A stretch of DNA of 64,000 nucleotides from CAZPMT01 sp964587655 (GCA_964587655.1 CAZPMT010000002.1:1-64000); one strand, 5' to 3'; shown: positions 42,421-51,498, counted from the stretch's first letter. Notes: generated by a model from the letters alone, not told the origin. Made by a program: numbers and translations.

Positions 42421-45400
42421 CGAGGCACTCCGCTGGGCGCAGGCGTTTCGCCGCGCCAGTCCCTTTCAAGATAATACCGGTTTCGCAGGATGGCCCGGGT
42501 CCTGTCGCGAAATTCGCCGCCGACGGGTTTGAAGGCGCCGTCCGCGATGACGACCCGCGCCGCGCCGTCCCGCATTCCTTTCACCCATGTCCGGTATTCG
42601 GAAAGCACATTTTGCCGTTCCGCCTGGACTTGGCGGCAGCGCAGCGAGAACTCCTCGAATTCATCCTCATACCAAAGCTCGTAGCGGAGCGTTTCGTTAT
42701 GCCAGAGGCGGCCTTCCTTCGCGGCAAGATAATTCCAGAACTCCTCGTATTTCGCCGCCCATTCCTCTTGTCCCGGAAGTTTGCAGAACGCTTGGAACAT
42801 GGGCAGCGTGAAGTAATCACGCGTCCCTACGATGCCCAACACCCTATCGAGCGATTCCTTGACGGTCGCGATATCGGTACTTGGCATTCCGCGGCCCGTT
42901 TCGAGAAGCTTGTTTGCTTGCTCGCGCACCGAGGCAAGGAAGCCTTGCCGGTCGTCCTTTTCGCGGGCCTCACAAAATGCCGCAATGTCCGTCAAGAACG
43001 CTTCGTACTCGCCGATACGTGTATCGAGACCCTGCAACAGATCAACGGCGTCGCCGCCGAGATGCGTGATAAACGACCGGACGCCGCTGGTCCCCACGGG
43101 AAAGACGCTGCCCATGGTCTCGAGGATGCCGCACTCCGACTCGTCGAGGATGGCTTGCGCGGGATGCCAGCTCGGCGGGTGCACGATAATCTCCCTGAAC
43201 GGCGTCGTTCCGTTGCCTGAGCGATACCCTCGAATCCCGTCGATATCGAGCATCGTCATGTAACCTTGAACGCCGAGGACATCCACCAGGATGTCCGAAG
43301 GGGTCAGCAGGTCCGGAGGTGAGACGGAATCCCGCGCCCAAGCGTAGGCCACCGCGATCTCGGGCGGACTTGCGAAGGCGGACTCGATGGGCAACGGTTT
43401 GCCGCCCAGCGCGCCGAGGTCGGCCGCGTTCCACATGCGGGCGTACGCCGCAACGCCGTCGGATACGGCGAGCCGCCATTCGGCAAGGAAGGGCTTGTCC
43501 CATTGCGCGGACCACGCCCCTTTGTCCGCGTCCTGCACGAGCTTCGGCCTATCCCAAATCATATCCGCCGCGAGAACGGCTATCACAACGCCCTTGTCCG
43601 CAGGCGACGCGGCGAGTGCAGTCAGTCGCCCGCGATCTTCGCTGTTGACGATCTCGAACGAAGATCCCTCCGAAAGGGCCGCCATCATCAGCATGGCCGG
43701 CGGATCGGCGAGACATCCGAGCACGAAGGGCGTTCGCGGCACGGAAACCGTCGCGCCCGGTGCGAGTTGCGACGGGGCAAGCACCAGATCGTTCGAGAAC
43801 CGGTCGGGGACTACGGCGAGCGCCATGTCCGCTTGAAGGTTCACATAATCCGTTGCATTGTCGAGTCTGATCTCGATAAGCGGCCTCGCGCGGGGCATTC
43901 GGATGGCGGCCGTCACCGTCCGGTTCTCCGCAGTGACAAACGAAACCTTCACATCGAGGAAGTCGCCGAAATTGCGCACGAGTTGAATGCCAGTCACTTT
44001 TCCCGCGGGACGCCGCGACTCGTCGCATACGTTCAATGTCATCGGCGGGGCGGCCTTGTCTTCCCGTTTGAGAACCAGGCTCGTTCCCTCGCGCGAGACA
44101 TGGAGAAGGAGCCAATTGTTTCTCAAGACCACGTCGCCATCGAGAGCGCCTGCGGCGGCGCGCTCGGGCACGAGTTCCCATCCTGCTTGACCTTCCGGGC
44201 TGCGTTCGAGATCAAGCGGACCCTTCCCGCGATAAAGGGCCAGCCGCGAGCCGATCCCTTTCGTTACTCTTACCGGTTCCGGCGCGCCCCCGCCAAGATC
44301 GAATCCGGGATGGATTCCAGGCTCGATCAGGTTTACCGTTTGAGGGTTGGCGATCTCGACCTGACAGAGGTCCCACACGTTGGCCACAGGACCGGGCGCA
44401 CGGACGTAGCAGAGCCTTTGGCTGTTGGCGGACCACACGGGCCAGGCCTGCACGCCGGGCTCTGTCGTCAAGAGCCGCGCGTCCCGTGTTTGGAGATCCA
44501 TGAGATAGATGTGCGCGCCGTCCTGGTACGCGACGGTCTTGCCGTCCGGAGAGCATCGCGGCGCGCTTAGGATCTCGCCTTCCACCACCACATCGAGGGG
44601 TTTCGCCGTACCCGGAGAGATAAGATAGACGTGCTTTCCGTTTTCATCCGTGCACAAGAAACGCGACGCCAAATTCGCGCCGGGAGCACCGGGCGGTAAA
44701 AGTGGTAAAAGTGGGGACAGTAACCCATTTTCTGATCCAGAGATCCCCAGTACGGCCGGGTAGTATCCGTCAGAAAATGGGTTACTGTCCCCACTTTTAC
44801 CCAGGAAATGCGACACGGAATTCGCGTCGGGAGCATTGGGCTTGGGCATGTAACTCGGATACGCGAGAGGCGGCGCCCCCTCAGGGCTCACCGCGTTCTC
44901 GGCGCCGGAATCCAGAACGCGCTCGATAAGCCGCCCGTCACGTTGGAGGACAATCCTCATTCCGTCGGGAGACCACGTGGCCTGGCGACCGCCGGCGATG
45001 CGTTTTTTCTGGTGGTCACAGTTTGTCGTGTTTTGACAAACTGTGGAGCGGTTCGCAATCCACACCCCCATTTCGCCACCTTCCACGGAATTGAAAAGGA
45101 TTCGAGTCTTGTCGGGGGAGAACTGCGGCGCTACATACGGGCCTTGGTTGTACACCACGCGGTCCTTCGAGAACTCGGACTGAACCAGGACACCCACTTG
45201 CGGGCGCGAGTAAACGAGCAGTTGCGGTTCGATGGCCCGGTCTCGAACCCGCGTTTCAATCGCTTGCCGTACTTCCGTCGTGATCGCTTCAAAGCGCAGC
45301 ACGCCCAAGTTCTCTTGCTCAAAGAGTTCGTACTCCAAGTTGGCCCATGTGCTCAATTCCGGCTCGCCGGCGGACGGAAGACTCCGGCAGACGTTGAATT

Positions 45401-45971
45401 TCCAGGTCTCTGCTTCGCCGGGGAAGCGGCCTATCACCTCCCACGGCAACATGATCTCGGCCGACCACGCCTTGTCGCCGATGTAGGCCGCGGCTTGCCA
45501 TTTCCTGAGAGTTCGCGGGCTGTTCCGGCTCCCGATCGCATTCACGGCGAACATGAACTTGGGTACGTCACGCTTCAAGAGGAACTCGTCACCCACCGAC
45601 AGGAACACCGCAAGACTGTCTTCGTCCCGGAATTCCCCACCGTCGGGCTTGTCGGCGCGGATTGCGTCCCGGTTCGGCTCCTCACACACGACGCCGATGA
45701 ACAGGCCGTCCTCCGTGTAGCCAATCCGGAAATCCGTTTGCTTGAGGGAAGGTTGGCCCGTGCGCAGGTCCTTGAAGTCTTTGGCAACAGGAATGTCCCG
45801 CCAAGCCGGATCGGCTTCAACTTCGCCGTCCAACACAGGGGCTTGAGTCAACGGGCGGCATGGGTATTCCTTCTGGCCCGCCTGTTGATCAGGCGCGGCC
45901 GCGGATGAGAAGGCAAACAACAGTGAGAAGGCGAGACAACCGGATACGTTCACTACCTTGATCGCGGGCAT
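42417..45971 (-). CDS. Secreted CBM9-like and TolB-type propeller protein
   Basis: The 1184-residue protein has a signal peptide, an N-terminal CBM9-like domain (about residues 35-230: APVLDGEVEADPAWRDIPVA, GDKAWSAEIMLPWEVIGRFP), and a TolB/PD40 beta-propeller (about 280-560: APQFSPDKTRILFNS, RQATWSPDGMRIVLQRDGRL, APRCSPDGKTVAYQDGAHIY, WPVWSANSQRLCYVRA). The remaining 600 residues are unrecognised, ending in a helical region. It probably binds extracellular polysaccharide. Two repeats interrupt the propeller without breaking the frame: the 29-bp palindrome (45017-45045) and the 105-bp palindrome (44696-44800). The stop overlaps the next gene's start by 4 bases. Confidence 0.78.
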   Translation of the reverse strand: MPAIKVVNVSGCLAFSLLFAFSSAAAPDQQAGQKEYPCRPLTQAPVLDGEVEADPAWRDIPVAKDFKDLRTGQPSLKQTDFRIGYTEDGLFIGVVCEEPNRDAIRADKPDGGEFRDEDSLAVFLSVGDEFLLKRDVPKFMFAVNAIGSRNSPRTLRKWQAAAYIGDKAWSAEIMLPWEVIGRFPGEAETWKFNVCRSLPSAGEPELSTWANLEYELFEQENLGVLRFEAITTEVRQAIETRVRDRAIEPQLLVYSRPQVGVLVQSEFSKDRVVYNQGPYVAPQFSPDKTRILFNSVEGGEMGVWIANRSTVCQNTTNCDHQKKRIAGGRQATWSPDGMRIVLQRDGRLIERVLDSGAENAVSPEGAPPLAYPSYMPKPNAPDANSVSHFLGKSGDSNPFSDGYYPAVLGISGSENGLLSPLLPLLPPGAPGANLASRFLCTDENGKHVYLISPGTAKPLDVVVEGEILSAPRCSPDGKTVAYQDGAHIYLMDLQTRDARLLTTEPGVQAWPVWSANSQRLCYVRAPGPVANVWDLCQVEIANPQTVNLIEPGIHPGFDLGGGAPEPVRVTKGIGSRLALYRGKGPLDLERSPEGQAGWELVPERAAAGALDGDVVLRNNWLLLHVSREGTSLVLKREDKAAPPMTLNVCDESRRPAGKVTGIQLVRNFGDFLDVKVSFVTAENRTVTAAIRMPRARPLIEIRLDNATDYVNLQADMALAVVPDRFSNDLVLAPSQLAPGATVSVPRTPFVLGCLADPPAMLMMAALSEGSSFEIVNSEDRGRLTALAASPADKGVVIAVLAADMIWDRPKLVQDADKGAWSAQWDKPFLAEWRLAVSDGVAAYARMWNAADLGALGGKPLPIESAFASPPEIAVAYAWARDSVSPPDLLTPSDILVDVLGVQGYMTMLDIDGIRGYRSGNGTTPFREIIVHPPSWHPAQAILDESECGILETMGSVFPVGTSGVRSFITHLGGDAVDLLQGLDTRIGEYEAFLTDIAAFCEAREKDDRQGFLASVREQANKLLETGRGMPSTDIATVKESLDRVLGIVGTRDYFTLPMFQAFCKLPGQEEWAAKYEEFWNYLAAKEGRLWHNETLRYELWYEDEFEEFSLRCRQVQAERQNVLSEYRTWVKGMRDGAARVVIADGAFKPVGGEFRDRTRAILRNRYYLERDWRGETPAPSGVPR
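44696..44800. repeat. 105-bp palindromic element, copy A (in CDS)
   Basis: A 96-bp core (44705-44800) has perfect 31-bp terminal inverted repeats starting GTAAAAGTGGGGACAGTAAC, plus a 9-bp GTAAAAGTG extension on one side. Copy B lies at 47417-47521. Copy A is flanked by an imperfect 39-bp direct repeat (44656-44694 and 44803-44841, 31 of 39 bases equal). It is read as 35 whole codons. Confidence 0.92.
45017..45045. repeat. 29-bp dispersed palindrome, copy 3 (in CDS)
   Basis: Arms CACAGTTTGTC and GACAAACTGTG with a 7-base loop. In the propeller gene it adds residues around STVCQNTTNC between WIANR and KRIAGG, where a short turn is expected. Confidence 0.85.
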
Positions 45972-46184
45972 ACTTCTCTTTCTCTCTTGTTCGTGGATTG
46001 CACATTCATCAGAATCTAAAGGATCACGTACACTTAGTCAAATGGACTTACGGATACGTCCAGCGTATCCCCCATGCTCGCACTCGACTACGCCGCTTGT
46101 CACCATGTCGTCCAGTGTTCATACCGTGGGGTTTCGGGCAGGAGGAGTTTGCTCGATTCGGCCCGGAATGTCTTGACAGATTCA

Positions 46185-46213
46185 TTGACAAGTGCGGAAT
46201 GTAGCAGTAAGAT
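46185..46213 (+). promoter_or_regulatory. Sigma-70 promoter of the TMTC-like gene
   Basis: TTGACA (46185-46190) and TAAGAT (46208-46213) are spaced by 17 bases. Start near 46220 gives a leader of about 80 bases. Otherwise the 45972-46300 gap holds nothing recognisable. Confidence 0.65.
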
Positions 46214-46300
46214 CCGATCAGGCTTGACAGGGCGGTTTAGGGTATAGGGTTGCGCTATCGGAACATTCCTCTGAAGACCCTGGAGACGATGGGAGTATCC

Positions 46301-48061
46301 ATGTCCGAGTCTTGGTTTCGTCCGGTTGCTGTCGTTGGGATTGTCCTCGCGGGCTTCATCGCATATGCGAATTCCTTCCGGAATGACTTCGTCTGGGACG
46401 ACGCGTCGTCGGTGTTGCTGAACAAACACGTCCAGGACCCCGCCGAGTTCTTCCAGCTTTTCCGCGAAGACCAGCACCCGTTCGGTCGCGGACAGGGCAA
46501 CTTTTACCGCCCGCTAGTGGCCGCGAGCTTCATGCTGGACTTCAGGCTCTCGTATGACTCTTCAGCGCAACCCGCCGGTTCCGGAATCCCCAAGGTCGGC
46601 ACGTTCGTCTTCCACCTGACGAACACGCTCTGGCATGTGGTGGCGGCAGTGCTCCTCTTTGCCCTGTTGACGCGCCTGGGAGCGCCGGACCTGGTGCGTC
46701 TCGCCGTCCCCATGTTGTACGTCGTGCATCCACTCCACACGGAAGCCGTTACATACATCAGCGGACGCGCGGATTCCATGTCGGCGACCTTCATCCTCGC
46801 CGCCCTCTGGTTCGCGCTGTACGAAGGCGCGACGGGCAAGCGCATCGGTGCGTGCCTCTTGAGTGCGCTCTGTTTCGTGGGCGGACTGCTATCGAAGGAA
46901 TCCGCCGCCATCTTCCCGTTCCTCCTGCTTTTCTTCATCCTCGCGACGCCCGTGGAAGGAACGGACCGCAAGAAGGCGTACATCACTCGGCTGGTTCCAT
47001 TTGGAGTGTCCCTTGTCATCCTGGCGATCTACGCTTACCTGCGAATGACCGTGCTCCGGTTCGCGGACGCGGCCTCGACGCCGCCCACTACGCTCGGCCA
47101 GCGTCTGATCGAGACGTGCCAGGCATTCGCGCTGTACATAAAGCTCATCTTCGTTCCCACGGAACTCCACATGGAGCGCTCCATGGAAGGCGTATCCGGG
47201 TGGACAGCCCTTGCGGGCGCGGCGCTTCTTCTTTCCTGCGTGGGATTGCTGATCGAGGCCTTTCTGCACAATCGCCGCCGCATGGCCTTGGGCATCGGAT
47301 GGTTCCTGCTGACCTGGCTGCCGATCTCCGGCTTGTTCCCGTTGAACGCGCCCATGGCCGAGCACTGGCTGTATGTCCCTCTGGCGGGTTTCCTATGGGC
47401 GCTTGCCGAAGCCGTTGTAAAAGTGGGGACAGTAACCCGTTTTCTGAGCCCGAGATCCCCAGTACGGCCGGGTAGTATCCGTCAGAAAATGGGTTACTGT
47501 CCCCACTTTTACCACTTTTACACGCTGGCGGTAGGCGTCGCCTGGGCATGGTGCGTCTTGTTGATCGCATTGACCGTCGCGCGCAACAAGGATTGGCGCG
47601 ACAACGAGACCGTCTTCCGAGACACCCTCGCGAAGAATCCACGGTCGGTCCGTGTGCACTACAACCTCGCCGTGACCTATGAGGACATTCTCAAGAACAT
47701 GCCGGGCGCGAGACGTCACTACGAGGACGTCATCGCACTGTACAAGGCGCAGAAAAAGACCGTGGGACGTGAAGCGTTGTATGATGAGGAGATCGAAGCC
47801 CACAACTCGCTCGGGAAAATCTGCTTGCAGCAAGGAAACTACACGGCGGCCGCGGAGCATTACAGGACCATTCTGTCGGCCGGCGCCAGTGAGAAGTACA
47901 CCCCGCTGTTGGCGTCCGCCGCGTTCGGTCTCGGCAAGTGCTTCCTCGCCACGGGCGACGTCCAGCGCGCCGGCGAACTCCTCAAGAAGGCCGTCCAACT
48001 CGATCCCGCGCTAAAGGGGGAAATCGAACGATTCGCGGCCTCCCTTCCCACTGCGATGTAG
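46301..48061 (+). CDS. TMTC/PMT-like membrane protein with C-terminal TPRs
   Basis: The 586-residue protein has about 10 membrane helices of the GT-C type and a C-terminal TPR region. After the first helix, FIAYANSFRNDFVWDD contains the acidic motif of TMTC/O-mannosyltransferase-like proteins; GNFYRPLV, LYVVHPLHTEAVTYISGRAD and LSKESAAIFP follow, all typical. TPRs start near residue 440 (SVRVHYNLAVTYEDILKNMP, EAHNSLGKICLQQGNYTAAA). It probably transfers a sugar from a lipid donor to exported protein. I chose the ATG at 46301 with GGGAG 5 bases upstream over 46289. A 105-bp palindromic element (47417-47521) is inserted in frame between two helices and adds 35 residues. Confidence 0.82.
   Translation: MSESWFRPVAVVGIVLAGFIAYANSFRNDFVWDDASSVLLNKHVQDPAEFFQLFREDQHPFGRGQGNFYRPLVAASFMLDFRLSYDSSAQPAGSGIPKVGTFVFHLTNTLWHVVAAVLLFALLTRLGAPDLVRLAVPMLYVVHPLHTEAVTYISGRADSMSATFILAALWFALYEGATGKRIGACLLSALCFVGGLLSKESAAIFPFLLLFFILATPVEGTDRKKAYITRLVPFGVSLVILAIYAYLRMTVLRFADAASTPPTTLGQRLIETCQAFALYIKLIFVPTELHMERSMEGVSGWTALAGAALLLSCVGLLIEAFLHNRRRMALGIGWFLLTWLPISGLFPLNAPMAEHWLYVPLAGFLWALAEAVVKVGTVTRFLSPRSPVRPGSIRQKMGYCPHFYHFYTLAVGVAWAWCVLLIALTVARNKDWRDNETVFRDTLAKNPRSVRVHYNLAVTYEDILKNMPGARRHYEDVIALYKAQKKTVGREALYDEEIEAHNSLGKICLQQGNYTAAAEHYRTILSAGASEKYTPLLASAAFGLGKCFLATGDVQRAGELLKKAVQLDPALKGEIERFAASLPTAM
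47417..47521. repeat. 105-bp palindromic element, copy B (in CDS)
   Basis: The 96-bp core (47417-47512) has the same terminal inverted repeats as copy A with one or two changes, plus the 9-bp extension CACTTTTAC at its right end. The host gene reads it as 35 codons (VKVGTVTRFLSPRSP ... MGYCPHFYHFY), opposite in orientation relative to the copy A reading. Confidence 0.92.
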
Positions 48062-48439
48062 CTACGCCGCGCGTCTCGTCCGATCACGCAGGTTCAGCCA
48101 GACCGACAGCGCCGACACAAGCAGGAACGCGGATGCAGTGATGATGTCGACAATCGTCCCATTGACGTCCCATCCCGTGAAGCTGTCAACGAGAAACTTG
48201 ATGTAGGAAGAAGGCGGGTCGCGGTCGCCTAGAGCATATCGAACCTGCCAGTGCCAATCCGTAAAGGGACAGTACCCCACCCGCCCGAACCAAATTCCAA
48301 GCCCGAACCATGACACCGCCGTCAGTCCGACTACAACGAGATGCGCCAGGCGCGTTTTCCTCCAGACCCACGCGAACAGAATGAACAGAATGAACGCACT
48401 GTGAAAGGCGAAGAAGAACGTGTCAAGAAAACGATACAT
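48062..48439 (-). CDS. DUF2784 membrane protein
   Basis: The 125-residue protein matches DUF2784: FHSAFILFILFAWVWRKTRL at the first helix, then HLVVVGLTAVSWFGLGIWFG, the conserved YCPFTDWHWQVR and a last helix TASAFLLVSALSVWLN. Three or four membrane helices are expected; function is unknown. I chose the ATG at 48439 where the first helix begins. Its stop touches the convergent TMTC-like gene stop with no gap. It lies 14 bases after the TIM-barrel gene in the same direction. Confidence 0.85.
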   Translation of the reverse strand: MYRFLDTFFFAFHSAFILFILFAWVWRKTRLAHLVVVGLTAVSWFGLGIWFGRVGYCPFTDWHWQVRYALGDRDPPSSYIKFLVDSFTGWDVNGTIVDIITASAFLLVSALSVWLNLRDRTRRAA

Positions 48440-48453
48440 GTGACCACCAGCCA

Positions 48454-49338
48454 CTAGCCACCTGCCGCCAATTTCCGCCACGCCGCCATGGAGCGCTTCA
48501 GGTTCTCATAGACGTCGCCCTTTATGCCGTATCCCTGCAGACCGATGGGACCTGAATAGCCAAGGCGATTCAACGTCGCGAGGAATCCGCCGACGTCGAA
48601 GCTTCCGCGGTCGAGGGTTTGGATGAGCCGGTCCCAGCCGCCTTCAGTGTCGGCGCCGTTGATGGTCACGACGAATAGGTGCGGCATCGCGAGTTCCATC
48701 ACGGCCTTCATCTTCTGTCCCTTTTCGGCGTTCAGCCAATGGCATAGATTGAACGTTGCTCCGACGTTCTTCCTTTCGACTTTCTTCACTAAACGCACGG
48801 CATCTTCGACGCGCTCCAGCCAGCAGCCCGTGTGCGGATACAGTGCGATGCGAAGGCCCGCGGGTTCAGCCAGATCCGCAATCTCTCGGAGCATCTTCAC
48901 CGCGTTCTCATCGCCCTCGGTCGATGACGGTGCGAAAGTACTGCTCGTGATCATCAGCCAGAGGAGGATGTCGCGGCCCTTGAGCGCCAGAATCCCCTCC
49001 TTCATCTTGGGATCATACGTGTACCCGCCGGCGTTCACTTCCGCGCTCAGGTAGACCGTGAACATGCGCAACCCGCACGCATCGAGATCCTTCAGCATCT
49101 CTGAAATGCCGTCGAACCCGGAGTAGCCGATGCCCGCATAGCCGAGTTCCTTGAGCATCTCGGCCTGCGCCTTCGCCGTAACATGATTGGCGTCCTTCGT
49201 ACCCGTGTCCATCGCGAAAAATGCGTTTCGCATGCTCGCGCCGCTCAATCCTTCGCGCGCCTGCGCATGCGCGACGACGGGGAACAACCAAATAACGACA
49301 ACAGCCACGGACACTCCCAGCACCTCGCCCACATTCAT
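48454..49338 (-). CDS. Secreted sugar phosphate isomerase/epimerase-like protein
   Basis: The 294-residue protein has a signal peptide (VLGVSVAVVVIWLFPVVAHA) and an AP-endonuclease-2/xylose-isomerase-like TIM barrel: EMLKELGYAGIGYSGFDGIS, LRIALYPHTGCWLERVEDAV, VGATFNLCHWL and GYSGPIGLQGYGIKGD. Two of the usual metal-ligand positions appear changed relative to active epimerases, so activity is uncertain. Exported members of this superfamily are common in PVC-type genomes. GGAGGG lies 6 bases before the ATG at 49338. Confidence 0.82.
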   Translation of the reverse strand: MNVGEVLGVSVAVVVIWLFPVVAHAQAREGLSGASMRNAFFAMDTGTKDANHVTAKAQAEMLKELGYAGIGYSGFDGISEMLKDLDACGLRMFTVYLSAEVNAGGYTYDPKMKEGILALKGRDILLWLMITSSTFAPSSTEGDENAVKMLREIADLAEPAGLRIALYPHTGCWLERVEDAVRLVKKVERKNVGATFNLCHWLNAEKGQKMKAVMELAMPHLFVVTINGADTEGGWDRLIQTLDRGSFDVGGFLATLNRLGYSGPIGLQGYGIKGDVYENLKRSMAAWRKLAAGG

Positions 49339-49391
49339 GACACACCCTCCTTGCACTGCAACTACGATCTTACCTGTCTTGCCGCGAATTA

Positions 49392-49544
49392 CTAATGCCC
49401 CAAATGCCGTGTATGCTTTCTGAAGAAGACCGCGATGGCGGGCTTTGCCGTCTTGCCTTGGGCAACACTGAGTGCCAAATCCTCAAGGGCATCGGCTCTA
49501 GCCAGGAGTATGTCGTCTATGGAGAGAAAGACAGGCTCTTTCAT
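49392..49544 (-). pseudogene. Doc-type (death-on-curing) toxin remnant
   Basis: This 50-residue frame starts on the base right after the antitoxin stop and reads MKEPVFLSIDDILLARADAL, the standard start of Doc/Fic-fold toxins, then EDLALSVAQGK, which recalls the later LLESALAQPQ segment. The family's HPFxDGNKR catalytic motif and most of the fold are absent, so an internal deletion and truncation are likely. It is too short for most gene finders. No toxic activity is expected. Confidence 0.6.
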
Positions 49545-49772
49545 CTACTCGGCCAATCTCTGAAATGTCTTTCCATATCGCTTATGCAGTCTTTCGCGAA
49601 TGGCTTTGATCTGCGCAGCGCGCTTGGAGTCTCGCAAGGGTCTCACAAGAAGCACATCGCCGTCGCTCATGATCTCCAGCGGCGTTTCAGCGTCGATCTT
49701 GAGCAGTTGAAGCACGGGGCGATCGATGATCAGCGCGAGGCTGTTCCCGTGCCGGGTGAGTCTCTTGACCAT
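49545..49772 (-). CDS. AbrB/MazE-family antitoxin
   Basis: The 75-residue protein has the swapped-hairpin DNA-binding fold of AbrB/MazE/SpoVT: VKRLTRHGNSLALIIDRPVL then LEIMSDGDVLLVRP. The C-terminal helical tail (KAIRERLHKRYGKTFQRLAE) would bind the toxin. GGAGG lies 10 bases before the ATG. The downstream Doc-like toxin is a remnant, so the antitoxin is an orphan and may now act only as an autoregulator. Confidence 0.85.
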   Translation of the reverse strand: MVKRLTRHGNSLALIIDRPVLQLLKIDAETPLEIMSDGDVLLVRPLRDSKRAAQIKAIRERLHKRYGKTFQRLAE

Positions 49773-49903
49773 GATTTGCGGGCCTCCTTTCGTATATCCA
49801 TTGTATCACCGAACGCCCGGGTCGTCAAACCATCGAGGCCGGGGAATGGAAGAGGCGAGCCGGGGCGCCGGGCCTTGCCTGCGCGGTTTCTGTTCCTGAA
49901 CGC

Positions 49904-51325
49904 TCAGAATGACAGCAAGCAATGCCAGATGTAGAGATTGCCCAGTGCGTCGATGTTCTCCCAAATGGTTTTGACGAGGTCCGCGTCTCCGTTGATCGGC
50001 GGAAGTTCCTTGCGCTTCTCCTCCCACGGAATGCAGACGCCGGGTTTGATCCGGGTTTCGGGTATCGGGTTTCGGGTTTCGGGAGTCGCAGGGGAGGATT
50101 CCGAGACCCGATACGCGGCGCCGCTGTATACGCCGTACTCGCGCGTGAAATAGGTCATTGCGCGGACGTTCTCCACGCGCGCATCGTTCTGCATGATGGC
50201 GCTGGCGTCCATGATATAGCCACCGTCCTGCGCGACGGCGTCGATGACCTTCTTGCAGTGAGCGCGCACCTCGCCGGGCGTGCCGTACGCGAGCAGGTAG
50301 TTCGGGATGCCGCCGCTGAGACAGAACTTGTGTCCGAGCGTCTTGTGGGCTTTGAAGATATCCGATTGATCGAGATGAAACACGAGGCACCGCTCGGGCA
50401 GTTCCGCGAACGCATCGAGGTGTTCGTCCCACTTGCCCTCGGCGTAGAACAGCACTTGATTTCCGTGCGACCAGATCTCCTCGATGATCGGTTTGAGCGT
50501 CGGCCAATAGAGTCCGCTGAACTGATCGCGCGATATGAACGGCACGCAGCCGCGGTGCATCCAGAAACCTATCGGCACGTTCTTGTCCGGGTCCGCTCCG
50601 CCAAGCGCCACATGCAGCAAGTGCGGCATCAGCGCCTCGCACGCCGCCAGGACCTTCTTGGGCTGATGGAGCAGGTCCATCGCCAGGCCGATATAGCCCC
50701 GAAGCTTGTCGGCGAGTATGTCGAACGGGGCCTTGAAAATGCCGGAGATCGCCGACACTGTTCCTGACTCGGATCGCAGCAACGCTCCCTGCGTGCCGAA
50801 GGACATGAAGTACGACAGCATCGCCATGCCGCCCTTCACGAACGACAGGTTGTTCCGGTATGAAGTGGGCGAACCCATGGGACTCACGTCGGCGCAGACC
50901 CGCGGCAGCCAGACGTTGTACAGAAAACCTGTCGGGTCATCGATGAGTTGATCGTATTCGTCGGCGCGCATGTACGCGTCGTTCTCGGCGGGCTCCCGAT
51001 ACTGGAACCCCGTGTCGGCGGAAACGTCAATGCCCGGAACCGCGTAGTACTTCAGTCCGATGGCCTGCGTAAGTCCGGTCCACACGTACACCATGTTGCC
51101 GACGGTCGCGTCCCAATCGAAGTCCGCCGCGCATTTCCGCGTTGCGGCAAAGGCCTTCTCGTAGTCGTGCGCGACATCCTGGCACGTGTAACCAGCGTAC
51201 CTCGCCACGAACTCCGCCGCAAACGGACGGATCGGAATCCGGTCGGGTTTCTCATTGCGCATCGCCGTCACATACCGGCGCAACCGCTCCGCGTAAAGCT
51301 GCTCCATATCCTGATCCTGGCTCAT
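49904..51325 (-). CDS. Uroporphyrinogen decarboxylase-family protein
   Basis: The 473-residue protein belongs to the UroD/MtaA superfamily of TIM-barrel decarboxylases and corrinoid methyltransferases. RRYVTAMRNEKPDRIPIRPF at the N-terminus, IIEEIWSHGNQVLFYAEGKW, HKFCLSGGIPNYLLAYGTP and GGYIMDASAIMQNDARVENV near the C-terminus are typical of the methyltransferase-like branch, not of haem synthesis. Substrate unknown. Near residue 415 a 7-bp-periodic repeat (50051-50085) encodes PETRNPIPETRI and interrupts the usual ending GAAY...KPGVCIPWEEKR. Upstream lies the 7-bp tandem repeat at 51442-51497. Confidence 0.85.
   Translation of the reverse strand: MSQDQDMEQLYAERLRRYVTAMRNEKPDRIPIRPFAAEFVARYAGYTCQDVAHDYEKAFAATRKCAADFDWDATVGNMVYVWTGLTQAIGLKYYAVPGIDVSADTGFQYREPAENDAYMRADEYDQLIDDPTGFLYNVWLPRVCADVSPMGSPTSYRNNLSFVKGGMAMLSYFMSFGTQGALLRSESGTVSAISGIFKAPFDILADKLRGYIGLAMDLLHQPKKVLAACEALMPHLLHVALGGADPDKNVPIGFWMHRGCVPFISRDQFSGLYWPTLKPIIEEIWSHGNQVLFYAEGKWDEHLDAFAELPERCLVFHLDQSDIFKAHKTLGHKFCLSGGIPNYLLAYGTPGEVRAHCKKVIDAVAQDGGYIMDASAIMQNDARVENVRAMTYFTREYGVYSGAAYRVSESSPATPETRNPIPETRIKPGVCIPWEEKRKELPPINGDADLVKTIWENIDALGNLYIWHCLLSF
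50051..50085. repeat. 7-bp-periodic repeat inside the UroD-family CDS
   Basis: Units CGGGTTT, CGGGTAT, CGGGTTT, CGGGTTT follow each other. It is the same type as 15057-15094. The host frame is kept. Confidence 0.75.
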
Positions 51326-51434
51326 AGTGCGTTACTCCTCCCTTCCGCTTCGCATCCTTGAACACCGTTGCATTGTAGCAGAGCTTTCGGCTTCCGGCGC
51401 AACCACAAGGACACTAGGTGAATCGAGAGGTCCA

Positions 51435-51498
<64 letters not shown>

